64,000 nt of DNA. Origin: Nocardia sp. CY41. Lineage in GTDB: Bacteria > Actinomycetota > Actinomycetes > Mycobacteriales > Mycobacteriaceae. Shown one piece after another: positions 44,610 to 52,836 of this stretch. The stretch covers positions 62,001 through 126,000 of the forward strand of contig NZ_VUOS01000020.1 in the NCBI RefSeq assembly GCF_009829325.1. Reading direction: 5' to 3'. The notes below the pieces were generated by a model. The model made no database searches, had not been told where the DNA came from, and saw nothing but the letters and a program-made list of their open reading frames with translations. Positions within the stretch are counted from its first letter, which is position 1. Each line of letters begins with the position of its first letter. The translations under genes and the position numbers were made by a program.

Positions 44610-44925
44610 AGCGGGCCACCCAGCGCCCGTATTCTTCTGGGTACCACTCGATCGGTTGGCCCACCAACTCCGGGTTGTCCCAGGGATGCAGTTCTTTGAC
44701 TCGTTCCGCGAGTTTGTCTCGCGTAGCCTCAGAGGTACGGAGTTCGACACGCCACTCCTGTCCGTCGCCGAGTTCGCCGAGATGCCAGAACACCGACTTG
44801 ATGGGGCCCGTGATGGACGCCCCGGCCGCCAACCGCTCGGACACCACGGCGCGGGCGATCTCTTGGGCTACTTCCTCGGTCGGGGTGGTCGTTGTCACGG
44901 ACCACACACTCGGGATTGCCATCAA
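44590..44925 (-). CDS. CutA-like divalent-cation tolerance protein
   Basis: A 111-residue protein fitting the CutA1 ferredoxin-like trimer: EIARAVVSERLAAGASITGPIKSVFWH, RVELRTSEATRDKLAERVKELHPWDNPELVG and the C-terminal YGRWV. CutA proteins are trimeric and found in most bacteria; a metal tolerance role is claimed from E. coli and is not firmly established. Length is normal (about 105-115). The usual copy is next to dsbD in E. coli; here it is in an accessory region, so horizontal acquisition is possible. Confidence 0.8.
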   Translation of the reverse strand: MMAIPSVWSVTTTTPTEEVAQEIARAVVSERLAAGASITGPIKSVFWHLGELGDGQEWRVELRTSEATRDKLAERVKELHPWDNPELVGQPIEWYPEEYGRWVARSTSASE

Positions 44926-44948
44926 GCCAGCCTAGCGAGGGGCACACG

Positions 44949-45146
44949 ATGGGGCTTCGTTATCCGATGCAAATTCGCCGCAGAGGACGAAACGGCAGGA
45001 ACCGGCGTCGAGCCTCTACGCGGCTTGGCATCTGCGCCGGACCGTGTCGCGAAGAAACCGGCGAGGTGTACAACCGGACCGTAGAGTTCGGCACGGTCGC
45101 CGAATTGCGGGAGCGGATGCGGCCGCTGGTTGCCGCGACAGCATAG
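44949..45146 (+). CDS. Possible small protein upstream of the SLOG-like gene
   Basis: A 65-codon frame that starts in a basic low-complexity stretch and ends in a plausible helix (FGTVAELRERMRPLVAATA). The stop lies 12 bases before the SLOG-like gene, near its ribosome site. The first half has poor coding character, so the true start may be later (for example GTG at about 45069). Weakly supported. Confidence 0.35.
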   Translation: MGLRYPMQIRRRGRNGRNRRRASTRLGICAGPCREETGEVYNRTVEFGTVAELRERMRPLVAATA

Positions 45147-45158
45147 GAGCACATCTGC

Positions 45159-45638
45159 ATGGTGCGTATCGGCGTCACCGGGCACATGAACATCACCGAG
45201 GCCACCGCACCGTTGGTGTACGACGCGGTGCGTGCGCTGCTGGACGAGCACGATCCGAGCGAGTTGGTCGGAGTGAGTTGTATCGCGCGCGGTTCCGATT
45301 CGGTGTTCGCGCGGGCGGTGCTCGATGCGGGTGGGCGGCTCGAGGTGGTGTTGCCGTCCCGGAACTACCGCGAGCGGAAGGTGAAACCGGATCACGCCGA
45401 GCTGTTCGACGAGCTCCTGAAGAACGCGGCCGAGGTGCGTGTGATGGATTTCGACGACGCGGGCCGTACAGCGTACGAAGCGGCCAACGATGCCGTGGTG
45501 GGGTCGGTCGATCGACTGATCGCCGTGTGGGATGGCGATGCCGGGCAGAAGGCGGGCACGGGGACGGTGGTCGAACTCGCGCGTGCGCGCGGGGTGCCGG
45601 TCGATGTCGTGTGGCCGGAAGGCGCCGCACGGGACTGA
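45159..45638 (+). CDS. SLOG/DprA-like nucleotide-binding hypothetical protein
   Basis: A 159-residue Rossmann-like protein. It opens with VRIGVTGHMNITEATAPLVYDAV and has VGVSCIARGSDSVFARAVL and LEVVLPSRNYRE, then VDRLIAVWDG and TGTVVELARARGVPVDVVWP. This pattern fits the SLOG/LOG-like superfamily (nucleotide-binding, found in DprA, LOG and TIR-linked proteins). No catalytic PGGxGTxxE motif of LOG enzymes is complete, so I do not call it a cytokinin-type hydrolase. Ribosome site GGAG upstream of the ATG. It is near an XRE gene in the accessory zone. Confidence 0.7.
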   Translation: MVRIGVTGHMNITEATAPLVYDAVRALLDEHDPSELVGVSCIARGSDSVFARAVLDAGGRLEVVLPSRNYRERKVKPDHAELFDELLKNAAEVRVMDFDDAGRTAYEAANDAVVGSVDRLIAVWDGDAGQKAGTGTVVELARARGVPVDVVWPEGAARD

Positions 45639-45725
45639 CGCCGGACCACCTTCGGATTTCCTCCCGGGTAGCCGGACGAGCCGGATTCGCCCGATCTAGG
45701 CTGTGCGACTTCCCATTCCGATGGA

Positions 45726-46376
45726 ATGATCGTCCCCGTGACTCAGTGGCTCCCGCTTTTCGGTTCTCTCGTCGTCGGCATTGCGGTCTTGGTCGGCGTG
45801 CTGGTCAACAACCGCGCCAACCGGGCGGCGGTCGCCGCCGCGGACGAGCGGAACCGGGTCACCTTGGACGCGGCGCAGCGCAACGTCGAGTTGACGAACG
45901 CGGCGGCGGAGCGGCGCGAGCTGGACAAGTGGCGGCGGGAGTCGGTGCTGGCGGGAGTCTCGTCCGTGCTGGCCATCTCGAGCGACGTCCGCCGGCAGTT
46001 GTTGCACTGCGATCGCTGGGAGGCGGAGGAACTGGATCAGCTCGATGAGGAGGTTCGGGAGGCCATCGCCGGCTCGCGGGATTTCATCAGCACCTTGCGC
46101 GTGGTGGCGCACCGCAAGATCCCCAATCGCTGCGAGGACCTGATGCGGACGCTCACCGCGGCGCTGAACATCAGCCTGCAACGCCGCCGGATCGAACTCG
46201 ACGGCGAGGCCACCGCCGAAGAGATCACCGAGATCCAGGCGCTGTGGTCGCGGGCGATCGAGAACACCGTCGAGGAGGAGCGCTCGGTCATCAACGTCAC
46301 CCGGCTGGAACTGGAGATCAAGATCTCCGCCGAGGTCCACCAGGCCACGCCCCAGCCCGCCCTCGCCCGTTCCTGA
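45726..46376 (+). CDS. Membrane-anchored coiled-coil hypothetical protein (216 aa)
   Basis: About 216 residues with one N-terminal transmembrane helix (LPLFGSLVVGIAVLVGVLV) and a long helical, charged cytosolic region (about 35-200). The part NRVTLDAAQRNVELTNAAAERRELDKW suggests a coiled coil. No family recognised. A GTG at 45738 is an alternative start. It has no close gene in the same direction upstream (88 bases). Convergent with the WS/DGAT gene. Confidence 0.75.
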   Translation: MIVPVTQWLPLFGSLVVGIAVLVGVLVNNRANRAAVAAADERNRVTLDAAQRNVELTNAAAERRELDKWRRESVLAGVSSVLAISSDVRRQLLHCDRWEAEELDQLDEEVREAIAGSRDFISTLRVVAHRKIPNRCEDLMRTLTAALNISLQRRRIELDGEATAEEITEIQALWSRAIENTVEEERSVINVTRLELEIKISAEVHQATPQPALARS

Positions 46377-46394
46377 CCGGCGGGCGAACGAGCG

Positions 46395-48032
46395 TCACGC
46401 CGGAGCGGAACCCACCCCGGCGCGACGCGCCTCCAGCAGCGCGGCGCGGAGGTGACCGGCGTAGGCGTCGAGATCCGGCAGGACCGCCGGATCGGCGTGC
46501 AGGGAGATGGTGACGGTGTCACCGAGTCCGTGCACGCCGTGGGTCAGGTGCATGACGGAGCCGATCGCCGGAAATCCGGCGGTGAACCGCACCGGCCCGC
46601 CACCGAAGGACAGGTCGGCCGGCCCACGGTCGACACTGGAGACGACGGTGTGCCCCGCTATCGAGCCGGGAACGGTATCGAGGGGATAGCGGTCGACGTC
46701 CCGCCGCAGCATGAAGGCGGGAATCGTCGCGGTGACCCGGTCCTGCGCCGACAGCAGTGGGTGTCGCGCGCGGACCCGCCGTTCGGCGAGCGCGGCGGCG
46801 ATCTTGTCGGCGCGCAGACGCAGATCGGGTTCGTCGACGAAGAGGTCGACTCCGAGACTGCGATAGTTGTTGCGTGGACCGGTGGCCTCGGCCAGGGCCA
46901 TCGGGACCTGTGCACCGAGACGCTCCACCGGCTCGCCCCGGTCGGCCAGATAGCGGGCGAGCGCCACCGATACCGCGGTCAGGACGACGACAGTGACCGT
47001 ACGACCGGGCACCCGCAACTCTCCGGCCGGAAACACCAGCATCCGAGCTTCGTGCCGCGAGATCCGCTCCGCCGCCGCACGGTTCAGCACGGTCGGCGGA
47101 AAACCTGGCCCCGGCGGGGGCAATTCGCCCGCCTCGGTCAACACCGCAAGCCGCTGCTGGGCTCGAAAGGCCTGGTAGCCGCGCACCGCTGTCGCGGCCA
47201 GCCGGGCCGGAACGCGCAGGAGACCGACCGCCGAATCGACCAGCACGCTTGCCGGGAACGCGCTTCCCCACATCACATCCCCGAGCATCCGCACACGCGC
47301 CACCGTCGAGCCGACCCGCACTCGCACCGACGACCCGCTCGCCGACACCGAGTCCGCCTCGGTCCGCTCACGGGCAATCGCGGTCCGGCCGACCCCTCGC
47401 GGATCAGCGAATTCCTCTTGCGCGGACATCTCCGGAACCGATCGATCCGCGCCCCGAGCCCGGCCACCCGAACTCTCGGCACCTGCGGCATCAGTGGCAC
47501 TGTCGTCGGCTGGTCCCCCACCGGGGCCTGACACGCCAGTACGGCTTTCGTGCTCGTCGGAGAGGTCGCCCGCCCCGCCGAACAGCGCACGCGCGATCAC
47601 CGAGGCCCGCCGGCCGTCGGCCAGCGCGTGGGACATCTGGAGCACCACCACGAGCGCCGGCTCACCCACCAGCCCCGGCGCGTCGGCAACCGAGCGAAAC
47701 ACATGCAGCCGCCACGGGTGCACCGCGGCGTCGACACCGGTGCCGAGCAGCTCGCCGAGAGCCTCCAGCAAGTGCGACCAATTACGTTCCGGCAGTTCGT
47801 GTTCCACGATTTGCTCGGCGGCGAATTCAGATCGCGTCCAGAACGGGTAATCGATGTCCCCTGGCAGTTCGCGCAACCGGACCCGCAGGTCCGCGATCCG
47901 CGCACTGCATTCGGCAACAGACGCGCGCAGTTCCTCGATGGGCAGTCCGCGATCGGCGAAGCAATACAGCAGAAAAAGGTCGTTGCGCGTGCGTGCGGAC
48001 AGCCAATACATCGTCGCGTCCTGCGGTGCCAT
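46395..48032 (-). CDS. WS/DGAT-like acyltransferase with altered HHxxxDG motif and inserted linker
   Basis: A 545-residue protein of the wax ester synthase/diacylglycerol acyltransferase family, which makes triacylglycerol and wax esters in lipid-storing actinobacteria. The catalytic motif reads SHALADG (residues 134-140) rather than HHxxxDG: the second His (135) and Asp139 remain, the first His is Ser134. After it comes a low-complexity Ser/Gly/Asp/Glu-rich insertion (about 155-240). The C-terminal half keeps family segments NNYRSLGVDL, TVPGSIAGHTVVSSV and GVHGLGDTVTISL. Start at ATG 48032 (MAPQDATMYW). It may be active or act only as a regulator; the motif change leaves this open. Confidence 0.85.
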   Translation of the reverse strand: MAPQDATMYWLSARTRNDLFLLYCFADRGLPIEELRASVAECSARIADLRVRLRELPGDIDYPFWTRSEFAAEQIVEHELPERNWSHLLEALGELLGTGVDAAVHPWRLHVFRSVADAPGLVGEPALVVVLQMSHALADGRRASVIARALFGGAGDLSDEHESRTGVSGPGGGPADDSATDAAGAESSGGRARGADRSVPEMSAQEEFADPRGVGRTAIARERTEADSVSASGSSVRVRVGSTVARVRMLGDVMWGSAFPASVLVDSAVGLLRVPARLAATAVRGYQAFRAQQRLAVLTEAGELPPPGPGFPPTVLNRAAAERISRHEARMLVFPAGELRVPGRTVTVVVLTAVSVALARYLADRGEPVERLGAQVPMALAEATGPRNNYRSLGVDLFVDEPDLRLRADKIAAALAERRVRARHPLLSAQDRVTATIPAFMLRRDVDRYPLDTVPGSIAGHTVVSSVDRGPADLSFGGGPVRFTAGFPAIGSVMHLTHGVHGLGDTVTISLHADPAVLPDLDAYAGHLRAALLEARRAGVGSAPA

Positions 48033-48204
48033 CGCGCTCACAGTAAAACGATATCGACTCGGATTCGGCGGCGTCCGGCGAGCCCGAGTCAATGTGAATG
48101 ATCTTGTTCCACATATCGTCCGGAAAACGTCATCGATTCCGGCACCCAGCTCTGCTACCGTCTGTAGTAGAACGGATACCACTCACCCAGGCGGGGTGTC
48201 GGCC

Positions 48205-49845
48205 ATGGCTGTAGATCTAGCTCGCACAATTGCCAACCAAGCCGATGAGGCGGACGAACGGTATAAGGCCGCGGCGTTCGTGAAGCGGTCGATCAACAAG
48301 GTCTTCCCGACACACTGGTCGTTCCTGCTCGGCGAGATCGCCCTCTACAGCTTCATCATCCTGCTGCTGTCGGGCGTCTACCTGACCCTGTTCTTCGACC
48401 CCTCCATGACGGAGGTCGTCTACAACGGCGCCTACCAGCCGCTGCGCGGCGTGACCATGTCGCGGGCGTACGAGACGGCGCTCGACCTCTCCTTCGAGGT
48501 GCGCGGCGGCCTGTTCGTCCGCCAGGTCCACCACTGGGCGGCCCTGCTGTTCGCGGCCTCGATCATCGTGCACCTGTTCCGTATCTTCTTCACCGGCGCG
48601 TTCCGCAAGCCGCGTGAGGCGAACTGGGTGATCGGATCGCTGCTGCTGATCCTGGCGATGTTCGAAGGGTTCTTCGGGTACTCGCTGCCCGACGACCTGC
48701 TCTCCGGCACCGGCCTGCGGGCGGCGTTCTCGGGTATCACGATCTCCATCCCGATTATCGGCACCTGGCTGCACTGGCTGATGTTCGGCGGCGACTTCCC
48801 CGGCGAGATCATCATCCCCCGCTTGTATGTGGCGCACGTGCTGCTCTTCCCCGGCATCATTCTGGCGCTGATCGCGGCGCACGTGGCGCTGGTGTGGTAC
48901 CAGAAGCACACCCAGTTCCCCGGCCCCGGCCGCACCGAGAACAACGTGGTGGGCGCGCGGATCGTGCCGGTGTTCGCCGCCGATCAGGGCGCGTTCTTCG
49001 CCTTCACCCTCGGCATCGTGGGCATCATGGGCGGTCTCTTCCAGATCAACCCGATCTGGAACCTGGGGCCGTACAACCCGTCGCAGGTGTCGGCGGGTTC
49101 GCAGCCGGACATGTACATGATGTGGACCGACGGCATGGCCCGCTTGATGCCCCCGTGGGAGCTCTACCTCGGCCGTTACACCGTGCCCGCCGTGTTCTGG
49201 GTCGCCGTGCTCATGGGTCTGGTGTTCACCGTGCTGATCGCCTACCCCTGGATCGAGAAGCGGCTGACCGGCGACCGAAGCGCACACCACAACCTGCTGC
49301 AACGTCCCCGCGACGTGCCGGTGCGCACGGCGATCGGCGCGATGGCGATCACGTTCTACGTCGTGCTCACGCTGTCGTGCGTCAACGACATCATCGCGTA
49401 CAAGTTCGACATCTCGCTGAACGCGACGACTTGGGCAGGCCGCATCGGCATCCTGCTCGCGCCGCCGCTCGCCTACTTCCTGGCCTACCGCATCTGCCTC
49501 GGCCTGCAGCGCAGTGACCGCGCGGTGCTCGAGCACGGGGTGGAGACCGGCGTGATCAAGCGCTTGCCGCACGGCGAGTACATCGAGGTGCACCAGCCGC
49601 TCGGCCCGGTGGACGCGCATGGCCACCCGCTCCCGCTGGAATACCAAGGCGCACCCGTGCCGAAGAAGATGAGCAAGCTGGGCGCGGCGGGCAAGCCGGG
49701 CACCGGCAGCTTCCTGCGCGCGGATCCGCGCGAGGAGAGCGTGCGGCACTTCGAGCTCGAGCACGAAGAAGAACGCAGGCAGCTCACCGTGTTGCGCAAG
49801 ATCCAGGAACGGGCGAACGGTCACGGAAACGGCTCCGCCCATTGA
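48205..49845 (+). CDS. qcrB: Cytochrome bc1 complex cytochrome b subunit (QcrB), orphan copy
   Basis: A 546-residue integral membrane protein of actinobacterial cytochrome b type. Heme ligands are visible: QVHHWAALLFAASIIVHL (first pair) and AHVLLFPGIILALIAAHVALVWYQKH (second helix). Conserved quinone-site segments include PPWELYLGRY and the family tail (RRLPHGEYIEVHQPLGPVD-type, NLLQRPRDVPVRT). It oxidises menaquinol in the respiratory chain, handing electrons to the Rieske and cytochrome c subunits. Unlike the usual qcrC-qcrA-qcrB operon, no qcrC or qcrA flanks it: the neighbours are a WS/DGAT gene and a DUF397 gene. A good ribosome site is not evident. Confidence 0.93.
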   Translation: MAVDLARTIANQADEADERYKAAAFVKRSINKVFPTHWSFLLGEIALYSFIILLLSGVYLTLFFDPSMTEVVYNGAYQPLRGVTMSRAYETALDLSFEVRGGLFVRQVHHWAALLFAASIIVHLFRIFFTGAFRKPREANWVIGSLLLILAMFEGFFGYSLPDDLLSGTGLRAAFSGITISIPIIGTWLHWLMFGGDFPGEIIIPRLYVAHVLLFPGIILALIAAHVALVWYQKHTQFPGPGRTENNVVGARIVPVFAADQGAFFAFTLGIVGIMGGLFQINPIWNLGPYNPSQVSAGSQPDMYMMWTDGMARLMPPWELYLGRYTVPAVFWVAVLMGLVFTVLIAYPWIEKRLTGDRSAHHNLLQRPRDVPVRTAIGAMAITFYVVLTLSCVNDIIAYKFDISLNATTWAGRIGILLAPPLAYFLAYRICLGLQRSDRAVLEHGVETGVIKRLPHGEYIEVHQPLGPVDAHGHPLPLEYQGAPVPKKMSKLGAAGKPGTGSFLRADPREESVRHFELEHEEERRQLTVLRKIQERANGHGNGSAH

Positions 49846-49880
49846 GGATTCGCCGGCACACCCGTCCGGATAACCGCGAA

Positions 49881-49907
49881 GGCCCCGAGTCCACACGACC
49901 CGGGGCC
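49881..49907 (+). terminator. Terminator hairpin after qcrB
   Basis: Stem of ten bases with one mismatch (49881-49890 with 49898-49907) and a seven-base loop, followed by CGCTTTGCCTT. Located 35 bases after the qcrB stop. Confidence 0.6.
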
Positions 49908-49940
49908 CGCTTTGCCTTGTTCAGGCCATTCCGGAGCGGT

Positions 49941-50150
49941 TCAGCCGCGCCGGAACTCTCCCGTCGAGACCCCCACTAGGAATGCATCCCACTCGCCCGG
50001 CGCAAACCCCAAGACCGGGCCACTTCCACTGTCCTTCGTGTCACGAACCGCGACATTGCCGTCGACGAGGAAAGCGACTTCCACGCAGTTCCCATCCGGA
50101 CCGCTGTATGTGCTCTTGCGCCACACAGCGCCCGCCCAATCAACCTCCAC
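49941..50150 (-). CDS. DUF397 family protein
   Basis: A 69-residue DUF397 protein: WRKSTYSGPDGNCVEVAFL, then VAVRDTKDS and the C-terminal WDAFLVGVSTGEF are all typical. In streptomycetes and relatives such proteins are partners of an adjacent XRE-type regulator. Here no XRE gene lies next to it, so the partner may be missing or elsewhere. The stop is convergent with qcrB. Confidence 0.88.
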   Translation of the reverse strand: MEVDWAGAVWRKSTYSGPDGNCVEVAFLVDGNVAVRDTKDSGSGPVLGFAPGEWDAFLVGVSTGEFRRG

Positions 50151-50561
50151 GGCACTAGCTCCTTTGCTGCGTCGAGAGCGAGATTTCTCCTGACATCGTT
50201 CCAGCTAGCATCGGTATCCGACTGGAAAGCCGAATCCCGTGGTGCACCCCACGCCGGAGCGCACATTCCCGGTGCGTCGATATCGCACATCGAGTTCGAG
50301 AGGAAATTAACCTCGCGCGGGGCCTCTCCCCGCGGCGTAACCCTAGCAGGTCCTTCGAAAGTTTGCCCGGCTCTTGCCTATTCAATCATCGCAACCACAC
50401 ACGTTTGCGAAGCATGGGAGTTGCGGGAACATTGCCAGCTCCTGGCATTCATTCCACACACCGATGATCCACAATGTTTTTAACGGATGTTATTGCTCTG
50501 TTATCGGCGGACAATTCGCGGGCCCTCCCCGCCCGCGTCGACGTGCGCACAGCGACCGTGC
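50151..50561. other. Intergenic region between the DUF397 and DUF309 genes
   Basis: 411 bases with no convincing gene on either strand; it is lower in GC than its surroundings. It contains a hairpin at 50316-50334 (7-bp arms, CGCGGGG with CCCCGCG). It may have lost the XRE partner expected next to the DUF397 gene, but I see no recognisable remnant. Confidence 0.5.
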
Positions 50562-51056
50562 ATGATGGATCCTATGGTCGAACGCGCTCGCGACGACGCA
50601 GGTCGCGCCCGTAATGCCCGTCCGCGCGACCGCCTCGGGCGACCGCTGCCGCTCGGCAGCACCGGGGTTGCCCGAATTCCGGACGATCTCGAACTTCCAC
50701 CCCAGCAAACCTTGACCTTCGCCCAGCAACTGCTGGACGACGGACTCGCATTCAATGCACACGAGGTTTTAGAGGCCGCGTGGAAGAACGGACCGTTCGC
50801 CGAGCGGATGCTGTGGCAGGCGCTGGCGCAGTTCGCTGTCGGACTAACCCACATACAACGAGGAAATCCCAAGGGGGCGCGTACACTGCTCGCCCGCGCG
50901 GTGTCGCGGTTGACGGCATACCAACCGGAGGGCGGCCGAGCGCCCTACGGTATAGACCTCCCCGGCTTGGTCGCCCACGCCGAAGCACTGCTCGCCGCGC
51001 TGGAGGCGGGCGCCGAACCGTCGGACGCCGACCTGCGGCCGCGTCTGCGCGGCTGA
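50562..51056 (+). CDS. DUF309 family protein
   Basis: About 164 residues with the DUF309 core: LDDGLAFNAHEVLEAAWKNGP near the centre, AQFAVGLTHIQRGNPKGA and a short helical end. The family motif FxAHEVLE is clear. Function unknown. Three in-frame ATGs at 50562, 50565 and 50574 are possible starts; the last gives MVERARDD. The stop at 51056 lies 56 bases before the GluQ-RS gene, suggesting they are cotranscribed. Confidence 0.85.
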   Translation: MMDPMVERARDDAGRARNARPRDRLGRPLPLGSTGVARIPDDLELPPQQTLTFAQQLLDDGLAFNAHEVLEAAWKNGPFAERMLWQALAQFAVGLTHIQRGNPKGARTLLARAVSRLTAYQPEGGRAPYGIDLPGLVAHAEALLAALEAGAEPSDADLRPRLRG

Positions 51057-51112
51057 GCGCAACGCTTCTACCATGGCCGACGTGCGCACCTCATCGTCTA
51101 CCGGCAGAGCCC

Positions 51113-52030
51113 GTGACTGAGCCGGGTGCGGGCCGGTACGCGCCGAGCCCGTCCGGAGACCTGCACTTGGGCAATCTCCGCACGGCACTGCTGGCGTGGG
51201 CGTTCGCGCGTTCCACCGGTCGGCGCTTCCTGCTGCGGATCGATGACCTGGACAGAGTGCGTCCCGGTGCGGAGCAGCGGCAAGTGGACGACCTCGCCGC
51301 GATCGGCGTGGACTGGGACGGACCGGTGGTACGCCAGTCGGAACGGTTGCCGCAGTACGGGGCAGCCATCGAACGCCTCACCGCCGCCGGGCTCACCTAT
51401 GAATGCTTCTGTACCCGAAGGGAAATACAGAAAGCGGCGACAGCACCGCACGGGCCGATGGGCGCCTACCCCGGCACCTGCCGCGCACTGAGCGCCGCCC
51501 AGCGCGACCGGCTGCGCGCCGAGGGTCGCCCGGCCGCCTTGCGTCTGCGCGCCATGGCCACCGAATTCGAAGTGCGCGACGAACTGCACGGTCGCTACCG
51601 AGGCCCGATCGACGACGTGGTGCTGCGACGCGGCGACGGCATCCCCGCCTACAACCTCGCCGTCGTGGTGGACGACGCGGAACAGGGCGTCGACCAAGTG
51701 GTGCGCGGCGACGACCTGCTTCCGTCGACGCCGCGGCAGGCATACCTGGCGACGCTGCTGGATCTGCCGGTGCCGCACTATGCCCATGTGCCGCTGGTGC
51801 TCAATCCGCAGCGACGGCGACTGGCGAAACGGGATGGGGCGGTGACACTCCGCGAACGGTTGGCGCTCGGCAACACGCCGGAGGAAGTAGTCTCGGCACT
51901 GGCCGCTTCGCTCGGCTTCACCGCGACATCGTCGTCCGAGCTACTCGCGCGTTTCGACGCCCGGCGGCTGCCCCGCGAACCGTGGATACTCGACGTTCAT
52001 GGGTTGTTGCGAAGCAGCCCATGTCCGTAA
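51113..52030 (+). CDS. gluQ: Glutamyl-Q tRNA(Asp) synthetase (GluQ-RS)
   Basis: A 305-residue truncated class I synthetase without an anticodon-binding domain. HIGH equivalent: HLGN in YAPSPSGDLHLGNLRTALLAW near residue 20; KMSKS equivalent AKRDGAVTL near residue 240; the zinc site CFCTRRE with YPGTC is present. It attaches glutamate to the queuosine base at position 34 of tRNA-Asp. That chemistry needs queuosine in the cell, fitting the nearby queuosine precursor transporter and Tgt. Start is the GTG at 51113. Confidence 0.92.
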   Translation: MTEPGAGRYAPSPSGDLHLGNLRTALLAWAFARSTGRRFLLRIDDLDRVRPGAEQRQVDDLAAIGVDWDGPVVRQSERLPQYGAAIERLTAAGLTYECFCTRREIQKAATAPHGPMGAYPGTCRALSAAQRDRLRAEGRPAALRLRAMATEFEVRDELHGRYRGPIDDVVLRRGDGIPAYNLAVVVDDAEQGVDQVVRGDDLLPSTPRQAYLATLLDLPVPHYAHVPLVLNPQRRRLAKRDGAVTLRERLALGNTPEEVVSALAASLGFTATSSSELLARFDARRLPREPWILDVHGLLRSSPCP

Positions 52031-52076
52031 CGTACGCATCGTCCAACTACTGATCAATCGACGAGGACAAATAACT

Positions 52077-52760
52077 ATGACAAGCGGTGGGTACGACCCC
52101 AACCAGTATCCGCAGGGCGGGCAGCCGTACGGGCAGCAGCCGTACCCGCAGGGGGGTGACCAGTACGGGCAGCAGCCTCAGTACGGGCAGCAGCCCCAGT
52201 ACGGGCAGCAGCCGCAATACGGCCAGCAGCAGCCCCAGTACGGGCAGCAGCCGCAATACGGCCAGCAGCAGCAGCCCCAGTACGGGCAGGATCCCTACGG
52301 TCAGTACCCGCAGCAGCCCGGGTTCAACAACTACGGCGGCCAGCCGGGTGACCTCGGCACCCGCATCGGCGCCCGCGTCATCGACGCGATCATCCTGTAC
52401 ATCCCGTACTTCATCCTGTACATCCTGGTCGACAACTCGCTGGGCCTGACCATCGGTCTCGGCCTGGTGTGGACCTTGGTTCAGCTCGGCTACTTCGTCG
52501 GCATGGAGACCTCGCAGGGCACCACGCTCGGCAAGAAGATCCTCGGCCTGAAGGTGCTCGCCCCGGGCGGCGCCGCGAAGATCGACCCGGTCACCTCGCT
52601 GAAGCGCAACATCTTCATTGCGGCGAGCATCATCCCGTGCGTCGGTGGCCTGATCTCGCTCGTCCTGGCGATCTACATCATGGTCACCATCTCGCAGGAC
52701 CCGAACAAGCAGGGCTGGCACGACAAGTTCGCCGGCGGCACCCAGGTCGTCAAGGCCTGA
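52077..52760 (+). CDS. RDD family membrane protein with Gln/Tyr-rich repeat N-terminus
   Basis: A 227-residue protein. Residues 1-85 are a disordered tail of repeated QPQYGQQ units. The RDD domain follows: GTRIGARVIDAIILYIPYF, then more membrane helices (GLTIGLGLVWTLVQLGYF; IFIAASIIPCVGGLISLVL) and the closing motif DPNKQGWHDKFAGGTQVV. The family is of unknown transport role. The ATG at 52077 begins the repeat tail. It lies 46 bases after the GluQ-RS gene, which may be chance. Confidence 0.88.
   Translation: MTSGGYDPNQYPQGGQPYGQQPYPQGGDQYGQQPQYGQQPQYGQQPQYGQQQPQYGQQPQYGQQQQPQYGQDPYGQYPQQPGFNNYGGQPGDLGTRIGARVIDAIILYIPYFILYILVDNSLGLTIGLGLVWTLVQLGYFVGMETSQGTTLGKKILGLKVLAPGGAAKIDPVTSLKRNIFIAASIIPCVGGLISLVLAIYIMVTISQDPNKQGWHDKFAGGTQVVKA
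52161..52289 (+). repeat. Short tandem repeats encoding PQYGQQ units
   Basis: Within the RDD gene the 15-base unit CAGTACGGGCAGCAG and close variants (CAATACGGCCAGCAG) are repeated about eight times with extra CAGCAG/CCC between copies. It is the source of the Gln/Tyr-rich tail and a likely site of length variation between strains. Confidence 0.85.
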
Positions 52761-52783
52761 TCGCCACCGCGGCACAGAACCCA

Positions 52784-52816
52784 CAGGGGGCGCACCCGAT
52801 TCGGGTGCGCCCCCTG
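52784..52816. terminator. Bidirectional terminator hairpin
   Basis: Perfect 16-bp arms (52784-52799 with 52801-52816) around one central base, between the convergent RDD gene and the DUF4190 gene. Confidence 0.85.
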
Positions 52817-52836
52817 TCGGTTGCCCGGCCGTGCCG

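Noticed and set aside
50155..50385. Minus-strand frame upstream of the DUF397 gene as a possible XRE partner
   Set aside because: The translation has no helix-turn-helix pattern and no ribosome site, so I do not count it as a regulator.
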